From contig NZ_BANX01000011.1 in NCBI RefSeq assembly GCF_000334455.1, positions 186,001 to 250,000 of the forward strand: 64,000 bases of DNA, given 5' to 3'. Every line of letters starts with the position of its first letter. Within the stretch, counting starts at the first letter, position 1. The position numbers and the translations under genes were made by a program. This stretch comes from Gordonia soli NBRC 108243 (lineage in GTDB: Bacteria > Actinomycetota > Actinomycetes > Mycobacteriales > Mycobacteriaceae). The notes beneath the pieces were generated by a model. That model had not been told where the DNA came from. It searched no databases and saw only the letters and a program-made list of their open reading frames with translations. Positions 56,989 to 64,000 of the stretch are shown one piece after another.

Positions 56989-58068
56989 GTGCTCCGTTGG
57001 ATCGTGCTGGCCGTGCTCACCGCAGCGGCCACAGCTCTGCTCGAGCTGATCGACGTCGATGCCGCGGCACTCTTCGCCGCCCTCGTCGTCGCCGCCGTCC
57101 TGGCGATCTCCGGCCGTGCCCCCACCCGACGCGCAGTCGCCGACGATCCCGACGCGACCGTCATCCCCCGCCCCATCATGCTGGGCGCACAGGGTGTCCT
57201 CGGCGTCTCGATCGGCACGATGGCCCAGCCGGAGACGCTCTCGGGCCTGGGCTCGTCGTGGTTCCCCGTGCTGGTCATCGGCGTGGGCACCCTCGCGCTG
57301 TCCATCGCCGGCGGCGCACTCCTCGGGGCACATCGACTCGTCGACCCGCTCACCGGCTCGCTCGCGCTGGTCGCAGGCGGCGCGTCGGGATTGGTCGCAC
57401 TCACCCGCGAACTCGGTGGCGACGAGCGCATGGTCGCGGTGATCCAGTACCTGCGGGTGGCGCTGGTGACGGTGACCATCCCGGTGATCGCGTCGCTGGT
57501 GTTCGGCACGTCGGCCGCAGCTGTCGAGGTCGCCGCACCGTCGGCGACCGCGCAGGCGTGGGGCCTGCTGCTGGTCGTCGTGTGTGTCGGCGTCGGCGTA
57601 CCGCTCGCCCGACTGCTGCACGTCCCGGCTGCCGGGCTGCTCGGACCGCTCGCACTCGCGACCGTCGCCGAGTTGACCGGGGTGGCGGGCGATGCCGAGG
57701 TGTCGACGATCCTGCTGACGGCCGGCTACGCGATCATCGGATGGCAGGCCGGCCTCGGGTTCACGATGGACCGTCTCCGCACCGTCGGGCGGGTGCTGCC
57801 CGCCGCTTTCGTGCTCATCATCGCCATCGGTGTGGGCAGCGCACTCCTCGGCGTGCTGCTGTCGTGGTGGACCGGAGAGTCGCTGCTCGACGGCTACCTG
57901 GCGACGACTCCCGGCGGCATCTATGCGGTGCTCGCCGCGGCGACCGCGGCCGGCGGGAACGTCGCATTCGTGGTCGCCGCACAGATATTGCGGGTGCTCC
58001 TGATGTTGTTCATCGCACCGTTCGCCGCCCGCCTCGCGGCCCGATGGCTGAATCGAACGCCGGACTGA
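56989..58068 (+). CDS. AbrB family membrane transporter
   Basis: This 359-residue protein has about ten membrane helices in two repeats, each containing a GxxxG-rich LGAQGVLGVSIG or GWQAGLGFT segment, as in AbrB/AimB-type putative transporters once called ammonia monooxygenase. Substrate unknown. GTG 56989 is supported by TACCCT (56976-56981) ending 7 nt upstream, giving a leaderless mRNA. Confidence 0.82.
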   Translation: MLRWIVLAVLTAAATALLELIDVDAAALFAALVVAAVLAISGRAPTRRAVADDPDATVIPRPIMLGAQGVLGVSIGTMAQPETLSGLGSSWFPVLVIGVGTLALSIAGGALLGAHRLVDPLTGSLALVAGGASGLVALTRELGGDERMVAVIQYLRVALVTVTIPVIASLVFGTSAAAVEVAAPSATAQAWGLLLVVVCVGVGVPLARLLHVPAAGLLGPLALATVAELTGVAGDAEVSTILLTAGYAIIGWQAGLGFTMDRLRTVGRVLPAAFVLIIAIGVGSALLGVLLSWWTGESLLDGYLATTPGGIYAVLAAATAAGGNVAFVVAAQILRVLLMLFIAPFAARLAARWLNRTPD

Positions 58069-58166
58069 ACCGGCTGTCGGCGATCGCTCCGCGTCGTCGG
58101 GGTGTGCGACCGGGGCCGACGAGCAGGCCTTGCGGGCCGGCCCCGGCACTCGCCTATTGTCGGGGT

Positions 58167-59519
58167 ATGAGTGCGGACCATGACGCCATCAGCAACAGCG
58201 ACTCGACCAGCACCGACGCCCCGGCGGCCACCGACCCGGCAGCGACCGACCCGGCTCCCGCGTCCTCCGGCCCCGACCGAGAGTTCGATGTCGTCGTCTT
58301 CGGCGCCACCGGCTTCGTCGGCGAGCTGACCGCGAAGTACCTCGCCGACCACGGCCCCACCGACGCACGCATCGCCCTGGCCGGACGCAGCGAGGGCAAG
58401 CTCTCCGACGTCCGTCGGCGCCTGGGTCCCCGCGCGGCCGACTGGCCGCTCATCATCGCCGACGCATCGTCGCCCGCCTCGCTCGATGCGCTGGTCGCAC
58501 GGACCCGCGTCGTGTGCACGACAGTCGGTCCGTACCTCAAGTACGGCGAGGCCCTCGTGGTCGCAGCCGCCAGCGCAGGCACCGACTACGTCGACCTCAC
58601 CGGTGAGGTGCCGTTCGTGCACTACTCGATCAACAAGGCCCACGAGACCGCCGAGGCCACCGGCGCGCGGATCGTGCACTCGTGCGGATTCGACTCCGTC
58701 CCCTCCGATCTCGGCGCCTGGACGCTGTATCGCGCCATCTCCGATGACGGCGCGGGCGAGCTGACGGACACCACGCTCATCGTCCGGGCCATGCGCGGCG
58801 GGATCTCCGGCGGCACCATCGACTCGATGCGGGTGATCGCCGACGAGGCCAAGGACTCGCAGAAGCGTCGACTCATGCTCAACCCGCAGGCGCTGTCGGG
58901 CAGCCCGGCCGAGACGCCGCGAGCCAAGGTGTCGTCGGAGCCGAGCGACATCGCGATCGTCGGCGCCAAGAGCGTCGACCCGTCCCTGAGCGGGACGCTG
59001 GCACCGTTCTTCATGGCCGCGCACAACACCCGCATCGTCCGTCGGTCGAATGCCCTGCTGCACAACGCCTACGGCAAGGACTTCCACTACGCGGAGACGA
59101 TGAACGTCGGCAGCATCCCCGGCATCTCCACCCTCACGGCAGGCCTCGTCGGGGTCGGCACCGGCGCCTTCCTCGGCGCGATGAGCTTCGGCCCGGTGCG
59201 CAAACTGCTCGATCGCGTACTGCCCAAGCCGGGCGACGGCCCGAGCGAGAAGGCCAGGGAGAACGGCTTCTTCGTCACCGAGACCTACACGACTACCACC
59301 ACCGGCAAGCGATACCGGTCGCGCATCAAGGCCAAGGGCGATCCCGGCTACAAGGCCACCGCCGTGATGCTCGCCGAGTCGGCGTTGGGCCTGGCGCTGG
59401 ATCGTGACCGGCTGCCCGACCATCACGGTGTGCTGACGCCCGCGGTCGCCCTCGGCGACGTCCTCGTCGACCGGCTGCGCACCGCAGGCTTCGAGATCGA
59501 GGCCGGTCCGCTGGGCTGA
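58167..59519 (+). CDS. Saccharopine dehydrogenase-like (trans-acting enoyl reductase family) protein
   Basis: This 450-residue protein has a Rossmann fold with VVFGATGFVGELTAKYL after a disordered N-terminus of about 37 residues. SCGFDSVPSDLGA is typical of the family. Mycobacterial relatives include the enoyl reductase that acts with polyketide synthases in phenolic lipid synthesis and others of unknown role. TATTGT (58155-58160) ends 6 nt before ATG 58167. The C-terminal VTETYTTTTTGKRY segment is also family-like. The substrate is probably a lipid or polyketide. Confidence 0.82.
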   Translation: MSADHDAISNSDSTSTDAPAATDPAATDPAPASSGPDREFDVVVFGATGFVGELTAKYLADHGPTDARIALAGRSEGKLSDVRRRLGPRAADWPLIIADASSPASLDALVARTRVVCTTVGPYLKYGEALVVAAASAGTDYVDLTGEVPFVHYSINKAHETAEATGARIVHSCGFDSVPSDLGAWTLYRAISDDGAGELTDTTLIVRAMRGGISGGTIDSMRVIADEAKDSQKRRLMLNPQALSGSPAETPRAKVSSEPSDIAIVGAKSVDPSLSGTLAPFFMAAHNTRIVRRSNALLHNAYGKDFHYAETMNVGSIPGISTLTAGLVGVGTGAFLGAMSFGPVRKLLDRVLPKPGDGPSEKARENGFFVTETYTTTTTGKRYRSRIKAKGDPGYKATAVMLAESALGLALDRDRLPDHHGVLTPAVALGDVLVDRLRTAGFEIEAGPLG

Positions 59520-59528
59520 CTGTCGGGG

Positions 59529-59576
59529 TCGCCGGGTCGCCGGGTCGCCGGGTCGCCGGGTCGCCGGGTCGCCGGG
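59529..59576. repeat. 8-bp tandem repeat, six copies
   Basis: TCGCCGGG is repeated six times without error, beginning 9 nt after the upstream stop codon and running straight into the first 67-bp element. Confidence 0.95.
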
Positions 59577-59643
59577 ACAAATGGCACCTCAGCGAGCCGC
59601 AGTGTGCACATTCCCGAGCAGCCGCCGCTCAGGTGTCAGAAAT
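59577..59643. repeat. 67-bp palindromic element, copy 1
   Basis: Arms TGGCACCTCAGCG and CGCTCAGGTGTCA pair at 11 of 13 positions around a conserved centre containing GCACATTCCCGAGCAGCCGC. Confidence 0.75.
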
Positions 59644-59713
59644 CCGAAAACCCGCGGTCACCCGCTCTCGGCCCTCAGATCTCGGCTCTCAGATCTCGGC
59701 TCGCAGCTTTCGC

Positions 59714-59780
59714 ACAAATGACACGTGAGCGCGCCACACCGTGCACATTCCCGAGCAGCCGCCGCTCAGGTGTCAGAAAT
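59714..59780. repeat. 67-bp palindromic element, copy 2
   Basis: Arms TGACACGTGAGCG and CGCTCAGGTGTCA pair at 12 of 13 positions. Copies 1 and 2 share the linker CCGAAAACCCGCGGTCACCC just after the element. Confidence 0.75.
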
Positions 59781-59839
59781 CCGAAAACCCGCGGTCACCC
59801 GCTCCGCTCGGCTCTCAGATCTCGGCTCTCGGCTCTCGC

Positions 59840-59906
59840 ACAAACGACGCGTGAGCGCGCCACACCGTACGCATTCCCGAGCAGCCGCCGCTCACGTGTC
59901 AGAAAT
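59840..59906. repeat. 67-bp palindromic element, copy 3
   Basis: Arms CGACGCGTGAGCG and CGCTCACGTGTCA pair at 11 of 13 positions. A G-to-C change in the right arm restores pairing that copy 2 lacks. The three copies fill the gap between a plus-strand gene and the convergent thioesterase gene. Confidence 0.75.
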
Positions 59907-59931
59907 CCGAGCAGGAGCCCCGCCGCCGACC

Positions 59932-60588
59932 CTAGGGCTGACCGGGCTTGAGTCGGATGAACAGCGCGTCGAGGTCGGCGCACAGGCGATCGCCTTCGTG
60001 CAGCGTCCCCTTCACGTAGACCTTGCGCCCGTCCAGGTTCTCGACCCAGGTGCGAATGGTCAGCGGGGTGCGCAGCGGCGTGATCGATCGGTAGTTGACG
60101 GTCAGGTACGCGGTTCGCGAGACACCCTGGATCTTGAGCGCCGATGCCATGCCACCGAGGTCGTCGAAGGCCACCGCCACCTGACCGCCGTGGGCGGCGT
60201 CGTTGCCCCCGAGGTGATACGGACGGAACGTGATCTGCGCGGTGACCCCGTCCGGACCGGCGTCGGTCACGTCATACGGCGGCACGGTGATGTTGCCGCG
60301 CGCCGGCAGGTCGATGCGGGTACCCGCCGGGGTGTGCCACTCATCGATCTGGACGTCGGCGAGCTTGCCGTTGATCGACTTCAGGTCGGCGATGAGTTCG
60401 TCGGTGAGCTCGCCGGTCGGGCATGCGTACCGGACCCGATCCATGAGCAGCCGGACCTGTTCGTTGAACTCGCCATACCGCGGGCCGCCGCGCTCGGTGG
60501 TGACGTCGAACCGGGCGCGGAAACCGCCCTCGTGTGGCGATCCGTCCTGATCGGTCGGATTCCACTGGTCGTCGAGGGCGTCGTTCAT
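59932..60588 (-). CDS. PaaI-type hotdog thioesterase
   Basis: This 218-residue protein has a C-terminal hotdog domain (about residues 110-215) with the NDAAHGGQVAVAFDDLGGMAS signature (residues near 128-148), where Asn/Asp and Gly act in acyl-CoA thioester hydrolysis. TACGGT (minus, 60595-60600) ends 6 nt before ATG 60588. It is divergent from menB. A role in releasing an acyl-CoA intermediate, possibly DHNA-CoA, is attractive by position but only inferred. Confidence 0.82.
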   Translation of the reverse strand: MNDALDDQWNPTDQDGSPHEGGFRARFDVTTERGGPRYGEFNEQVRLLMDRVRYACPTGELTDELIADLKSINGKLADVQIDEWHTPAGTRIDLPARGNITVPPYDVTDAGPDGVTAQITFRPYHLGGNDAAHGGQVAVAFDDLGGMASALKIQGVSRTAYLTVNYRSITPLRTPLTIRTWVENLDGRKVYVKGTLHEGDRLCADLDALFIRLKPGQP

Positions 60589-60686
60589 CCGTTCACCGTA
60601 TCCAGCCCCGGAGTCGCCCCGACCATCGGCTCGCCGCGCAAGGCCGGACGTCGGTGCCGGTCACGGGCGTCACTACGCTGACGAGC

Positions 60687-61637
60687 ATGAGTCCCGATGC
60701 TGCCGCCGCCGATCCCAGCAACCCCTTCGACCCGCAGCAGTGGGCCGCGGTTCCCGGCTTCGACGACCTCACCGACATCACCTATCACCGGCATGTGGGC
60801 GAGGGCCGCGAGAACGGGATCGTCCGGATCGCGTTCGACCGACCGGAGATCCGCAACGCATTCCGTCCGCATTCGGTCGACGAGCTGTACCGGGCGCTGG
60901 ACCACGCCCGTCGCAGTCCGGACGTCGGGACGGTGCTGCTGACGGGCAACGGACCGAGCCCGAAGGACGGCGGCTGGGCATTCTGCAGTGGCGGCGATCA
61001 ACGTATCCGCGGACGATCGGGATATCAGTACGCGGGCGGCGAGACCGCCGACACCGTCGACGACGCTCGGGTGAAGGCCGAGGGTGGGCGGCTCCACATC
61101 CTCGAGGTGCAGCGACTGATCCGGACGATGCCCAAGGTGGTGATCGCCGTCGTCAACGGTTGGGCGGCCGGGGGCGGGCACTCACTGCATGTCGTCTGCG
61201 ACCTCACCTTGGCGTCGGCCGAGCACGCGCGGTTCAAGCAGACCGATGCCGACGTCGGGTCGTTCGATGCCGGCTACGGCAGCGCCTATCTCGCCAAGCA
61301 GGTCGGACAGAAGTTTGCGCGGGAGATCTTCTTCCTCGGCGAGGCCTACGACGCGGAGACGATGCATCGGATGGGCGCGGTCAACCGGGTGGTGCCGCAC
61401 GCCGAGTTGGAGGCGACCGCCATCGAGTGGGGCCGCAGGATCAACGGCAAGTCGCCGACCGCGCAGCGGATGCTCAAGTTCGCGTTCAACCTGACCGACG
61501 ACGGCCTGATGGGCCAGCAGGTGTTCGCCGGCGAGGCCACCCGTCTGGCCTACATGACGGATGAGGCCGTCGAGGGGCGGGACTCGTTCCTGGAGAAGCG
61601 CTCTCCGGATTGGGACCAGTTCCCGTACTACTACTGA
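60687..61637 (+). CDS. menB: 1,4-dihydroxy-2-naphthoyl-CoA synthase
   Basis: MenB, a crotonase-fold enzyme, closes the second ring of the menaquinone head group. The 316 residues include CSGGDQ (100-105), oxyanion-hole GWAAGGGHSL (158-167) and DADVGSFDAG (187-196), and the typical C-terminus SPDWDQFPYYY. TACGCT (60674-60679) ends 7 nt before ATG 60687, which fixes the start over longer frames. Full length for the family. Confidence 0.97.
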   Translation: MSPDAAAADPSNPFDPQQWAAVPGFDDLTDITYHRHVGEGRENGIVRIAFDRPEIRNAFRPHSVDELYRALDHARRSPDVGTVLLTGNGPSPKDGGWAFCSGGDQRIRGRSGYQYAGGETADTVDDARVKAEGGRLHILEVQRLIRTMPKVVIAVVNGWAAGGGHSLHVVCDLTLASAEHARFKQTDADVGSFDAGYGSAYLAKQVGQKFAREIFFLGEAYDAETMHRMGAVNRVVPHAELEATAIEWGRRINGKSPTAQRMLKFAFNLTDDGLMGQQVFAGEATRLAYMTDEAVEGRDSFLEKRSPDWDQFPYYY

Positions 61638-61690
61638 GGCACGCGGTGACCGGGTGCCTGCCCGTGCCCTACCGCTTTCGTACGCTCGCT

Positions 61691-61765
61691 GTCCACAAAC
61701 TGCCGTCCAGCGGGCCGGCGCGTGCAATATCCACACGACACCCCGCTCCGCAGCAGATTGTGGTC
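61691..61765. repeat. 75-bp palindromic element, copy 2
   Basis: Arms GTCCACAAACTGCC (61691-61704) and AGCAGATTGTGGTC (61752-61765) pair at 11 of 14 positions. The inner part GTGCAATATCCACACG and CACCCCGC corresponds to the centre of copy 1. Confidence 0.7.
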
Positions 61766-61833
61766 ACACCCGCGGCCGGGCTGCCCCAGCCGGTCGACCG
61801 ACTCGGCACCTCACCCCTCCACGCCCGCTCACT

Positions 61834-61908
61834 GTCCAAAACCTGCCGCCCACCGACCAGCCGCGTGCAATATCCACACGACACCCCGCTCCGCAGCAGA
61901 TTCTGGCC
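61834..61908. repeat. 75-bp palindromic element, copy 3
   Basis: Arms are GTCCAAAACCTGCC (61834-61847) and AGCAGATTCTGGCC (61895-61908). About 40 bases of the right part are identical to copy 2. Copies 2 and 3 fill the 358-bp gap between menB and the convergent YdcF gene; nothing else is seen there. Confidence 0.75.
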
Positions 61909-61995
61909 ACACCCGCGCCCGGGCCACACCCGCGCCCGGCCCACGCCCCGAGGATCACGCGCGCGCGACAACCCGAGCCCGCACCCGACAACCCC

Positions 61996-62550
61996 TTACC
62001 GGCACCCGACGATCTCGGACTTGATGTACCCGGCGATCTGATACGCGTAGACGAATCCCCACTGCGCGGCGGAGAACCGGTAGTCGCGGGGTGTGTCGAC
62101 AGCGGTGACCTCTCCGCCGAAGCACTGTCCGAAGATGTGCCGGACCCGCGGCAGGTGGTAGCGCCAGCTGATCGCGATCACGTGCTTCCATCCACGCTCG
62201 GATGCCAGACGTTCCACATATCCCGCCTCGCCACGGGTCGTCGACGGATCCGGCTCGAAGCAGATCACCTCGACACCGGGAATCCGTGCACGGCAGTACT
62301 GCTCGGTGACATCGTCGCCGCGACCGTAGGGATCGGAGATCAGCACCGTCGATGCCAGACCGCGCCGCGCGAGGTCGAGCCCGTATTGTTCCCGACCGTC
62401 GTGCTCACCACCGAGCACCACGATCGCGTCGGCCGGACGCAGTCGATCGGCCGACGCATCGGCGAACACGGCCCCACCGACCAGACCGTAGGTCACCGCG
62501 GCGATGGCGACGACGAGCACCGCCACCAGCCCGATGAGTCGCCCACGCAC
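61996..62550 (-). CDS. YdcF family (DUF218) membrane-anchored protein
   Basis: This 184-residue protein has one N-terminal membrane helix (about residues 5-25) and a DUF218 domain with DAIVVLGGEHDGR and SWRYHLPRVRHIF. Relatives act in envelope carbohydrate metabolism or SAM binding; the role here is unknown. TAAGCT (minus, 62558-62563) ends 7 nt before GTG 62550. The 180-bp gap upstream shows nothing further. Confidence 0.8.
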   Translation of the reverse strand: MRGRLIGLVAVLVVAIAAVTYGLVGGAVFADASADRLRPADAIVVLGGEHDGREQYGLDLARRGLASTVLISDPYGRGDDVTEQYCRARIPGVEVICFEPDPSTTRGEAGYVERLASERGWKHVIAISWRYHLPRVRHIFGQCFGGEVTAVDTPRDYRFSAAQWGFVYAYQIAGYIKSEIVGCR

Positions 62551-62730
62551 CCCGCCGAGCTTACCGGGGAGCGCACGACCACCGTCGCAACGAGGCGATC
62601 GGCGACCTCCGACCCGACTGCGCGACAGCCGATCCCGCCGATGCCCGAGTATCTCGACACCCGCAACCCGGCCGCACGGGCGGACCGCAGCGGAGGGGTC
62701 AGCAGGGTCCGGGTCAGCAGGGTCGGACGG

Positions 62731-63792
62731 TCAGCCCAGGATCTCGCGCAGCTGGCCCATGTCCTCCACCCGATCCGCGTGAGTCGGGGCGGCGGGAGAT
62801 GCCAGCAGGACTCCGACACCGGACGAGCGGAAGGCCTCCACCCGTTCGGCCACCAGCGACCGCGGGCCGATCAGCGACATCGCCTTCACCAGGTCGTCGG
62901 GCACCGCCGCGGCCGCCTCGACCTTCTTGCCGTCGAGGTAGAGATCCTGGATCAGCTTCGCCTCGTCGGCGTATCCGTACCGGACGGCCAGCGCGTTGTA
63001 GAAGTTCTTGCCACGCGCACCCATGCCGCCGATGTAGAGGGCGGCGTGGTGACGGACCACCTGCAGCGCGTTCTCGATCTCGGTCTCGTCCTCGGAGATC
63101 AGCGCCGACGCCTGCACCACGATCTTCAGATCGGGCAGCGACGGATCGCGCTTGGCCTTGCCCGCGGCAAGCGGCTCACCGAAGGCGGCCTCGACGTATT
63201 CGGGGTGGTAGAGGAACGGCTGGAACTCCTCGAACAGCTCGGCGGCGAGTTCGGTGTTCTTTGGTCCGATGGCGGCGAGCAGCATCGGAATCCGGTCGCG
63301 GACCGGATGATTGATGATCTTGAGCGGCTTGCCGAGCCCGGTCCCGCCATCTTCTTTGGTCAGCGGGAGTGTGTAGTGCTTACCGCGGTAGTCGGTCTTC
63401 TCCCGACGCCAGATCTTGCGGCAGATCTCGGCGTGCTCACGCGCCCGCCCCAGCGGATAGTCGTACTTGACCCCGTGGAACCCTTCGATCACCTGCGGCC
63501 CCGACGCCCCGATGCCGAGCACCGCGCGTCCGCCGCTGATGTAGTCCAGGCCGGCTGCGGTCATGGCGAGGTTCGACGGCGTCCGCGAGTACATCGGCAG
63601 GATCGCGGTCTGCAATTCCATGGTCTTCGTGCGCGCCGCGATGTAGCCCAGCTGGCTCACCGCGTCGAAACTGTATGCCTCCGGGACGGCGACGCGACCC
63701 ACGCCCGCCGACTCGAAATCTGCGAGATTGTCGATGGTCTCGCGGAAGTCACCCGCGTAGTTGATCGGCATGCCCAGCGTCATCGATGTCAT
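62731..63792 (-). CDS. LLM class F420-dependent oxidoreductase
   Basis: This 353-residue luciferase-like enzyme is of the F420-dependent type common in Mycobacteriales. It has the TIM-barrel start MTLGMPINYAGDF, AVPEAYSFDAVSQLGYIAA and the GGRAVLGIGASGPQVIEGFHG segment. Coenzyme F420 rather than FMN is inferred from family. ATG 63792 is used; ATG 63783 and a GTG-led extension to 63810 are alternatives. A hairpin-containing region lies upstream. Confidence 0.85.
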   Translation of the reverse strand: MTSMTLGMPINYAGDFRETIDNLADFESAGVGRVAVPEAYSFDAVSQLGYIAARTKTMELQTAILPMYSRTPSNLAMTAAGLDYISGGRAVLGIGASGPQVIEGFHGVKYDYPLGRAREHAEICRKIWRREKTDYRGKHYTLPLTKEDGGTGLGKPLKIINHPVRDRIPMLLAAIGPKNTELAAELFEEFQPFLYHPEYVEAAFGEPLAAGKAKRDPSLPDLKIVVQASALISEDETEIENALQVVRHHAALYIGGMGARGKNFYNALAVRYGYADEAKLIQDLYLDGKKVEAAAAVPDDLVKAMSLIGPRSLVAERVEAFRSSGVGVLLASPAAPTHADRVEDMGQLREILG

Positions 63793-63896
63793 ACCGACGG
63801 ATTCTCGCACAGGGGTCCCAGCGCGACCGAGCCCTCGTTCGGACGGACAAATCGGACATCATCGTTGTACCGTGCAAAGTGGCTGGATGAACAATG

Positions 63897-63936
63897 GGTG
63901 AACAGTGCATGTTGCGCCAGAAACATGCTGCTCACC
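63897..63936. promoter_or_regulatory. Inverted repeat in the divergent region at the right edge
   Basis: GGTGAACAGTGCATGTT (63897-63913) pairs with AACATGCTGCTCACC (63922-63936), with a 2-nt bulge. It lies in a visibly AT-richer stretch between the LLM gene and a possible new gene, so it may be an operator. Confidence 0.35.
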
Positions 63937-63986
63937 GGGTCATTTTACTATCTCTTTCCTTTTCCCGGTTTGCGAGGACACGACCG

Positions 63987-64000
63987 ATGATTACGGCATG
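63987..64000 (+). CDS. Possible start of a gene running off the window
   Basis: An ATG (63987) follows GAGGA (63974-63978) with 8 nt spacing and opens a frame to the window end. Only four codons are visible, so the product cannot be named. Confidence 0.3.

Overview
The window is high-GC DNA from a mycolic-acid-type actinobacterium (order Mycobacteriales). The gene content and order (rplJL, mkl, rpoBC; tRNA-Trp-secE-nusG-rplKA; hadAB; menaquinone genes; F420-dependent LLM enzymes; mce operon) resemble Mycobacterium tuberculosis. The HadA-HadB fusion and an mce operon still attached to mkl fit a Gordonia/Williamsia/Nocardia-like genus better than Mycobacterium. I cannot name the genus from the sequence alone.

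Layout. 1-6213: rpoC (3' end outside the window) and rpoB, minus strand. 6807-19152: a complete eleven-gene mce lipid importer operon (mkl, yrbEA, yrbEB, mceA to mceF, two Mce-associated proteins), minus strand. 19742-20731: rplL and rplJ behind an L10-type leader. 21008-24397: a GH76-like glycosidase and a CocE-type hydrolase. 24806-29198: an unrecognised, translationally coupled cell-envelope operon containing two paralogous exported proteins. 29401-33260: a zinc hydrolase, MFS exporter, DUF2786 protein and a divergent VOC/TetR pair. 33439-36350: rplA, rplK, nusG, secE and tRNA-Trp. 36682-39061: a divergent MocR/EamA pair. 39167-41021: fused hadAB, rpmG and tRNAs for Met, Thr and Tyr. 41284-61637: yajQ, htpX and a menaquinone region (grcC1, menJ, menG, menD, menB) mixed with a mannosyltransferase, DoxX, S51 peptidase, GST/LLM/GNAT operon, methyltransferase, AbrB transporter, a Rossmann-fold reductase and a thioesterase. 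61996-63792: a YdcF protein and an F420-type LLM enzyme.

Function. The window joins core transcription and translation genes with envelope lipid traffic (mce), mycolate chain elongation (hadAB), mannolipid synthesis (mgtA-like) and respiratory quinone synthesis. Many single genes have a TANNNT hexamer 6-8 nt before the start codon, which suggests leaderless mRNAs. Genes inside operons are joined by ATGA, GTGA or TGATG overlaps.

The least explained content is intergenic. Three loci carry arrays with an exact 21-bp period and opposed half-arrays (24408-24577, 29209-29376, 47296-47541). There are also three 75-bp palindromic elements, three 67-bp palindromic elements, a 114-bp tandem duplication and a 26-bp triplicate. 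Nearly all lie just downstream of stop codons and look like actinobacterial REP-type elements. RpoB carries Asn where rifampicin-sensitive bacteria have Ser531 (E. coli numbering). No prophage, insertion sequence, CRISPR array or rRNA gene was seen.
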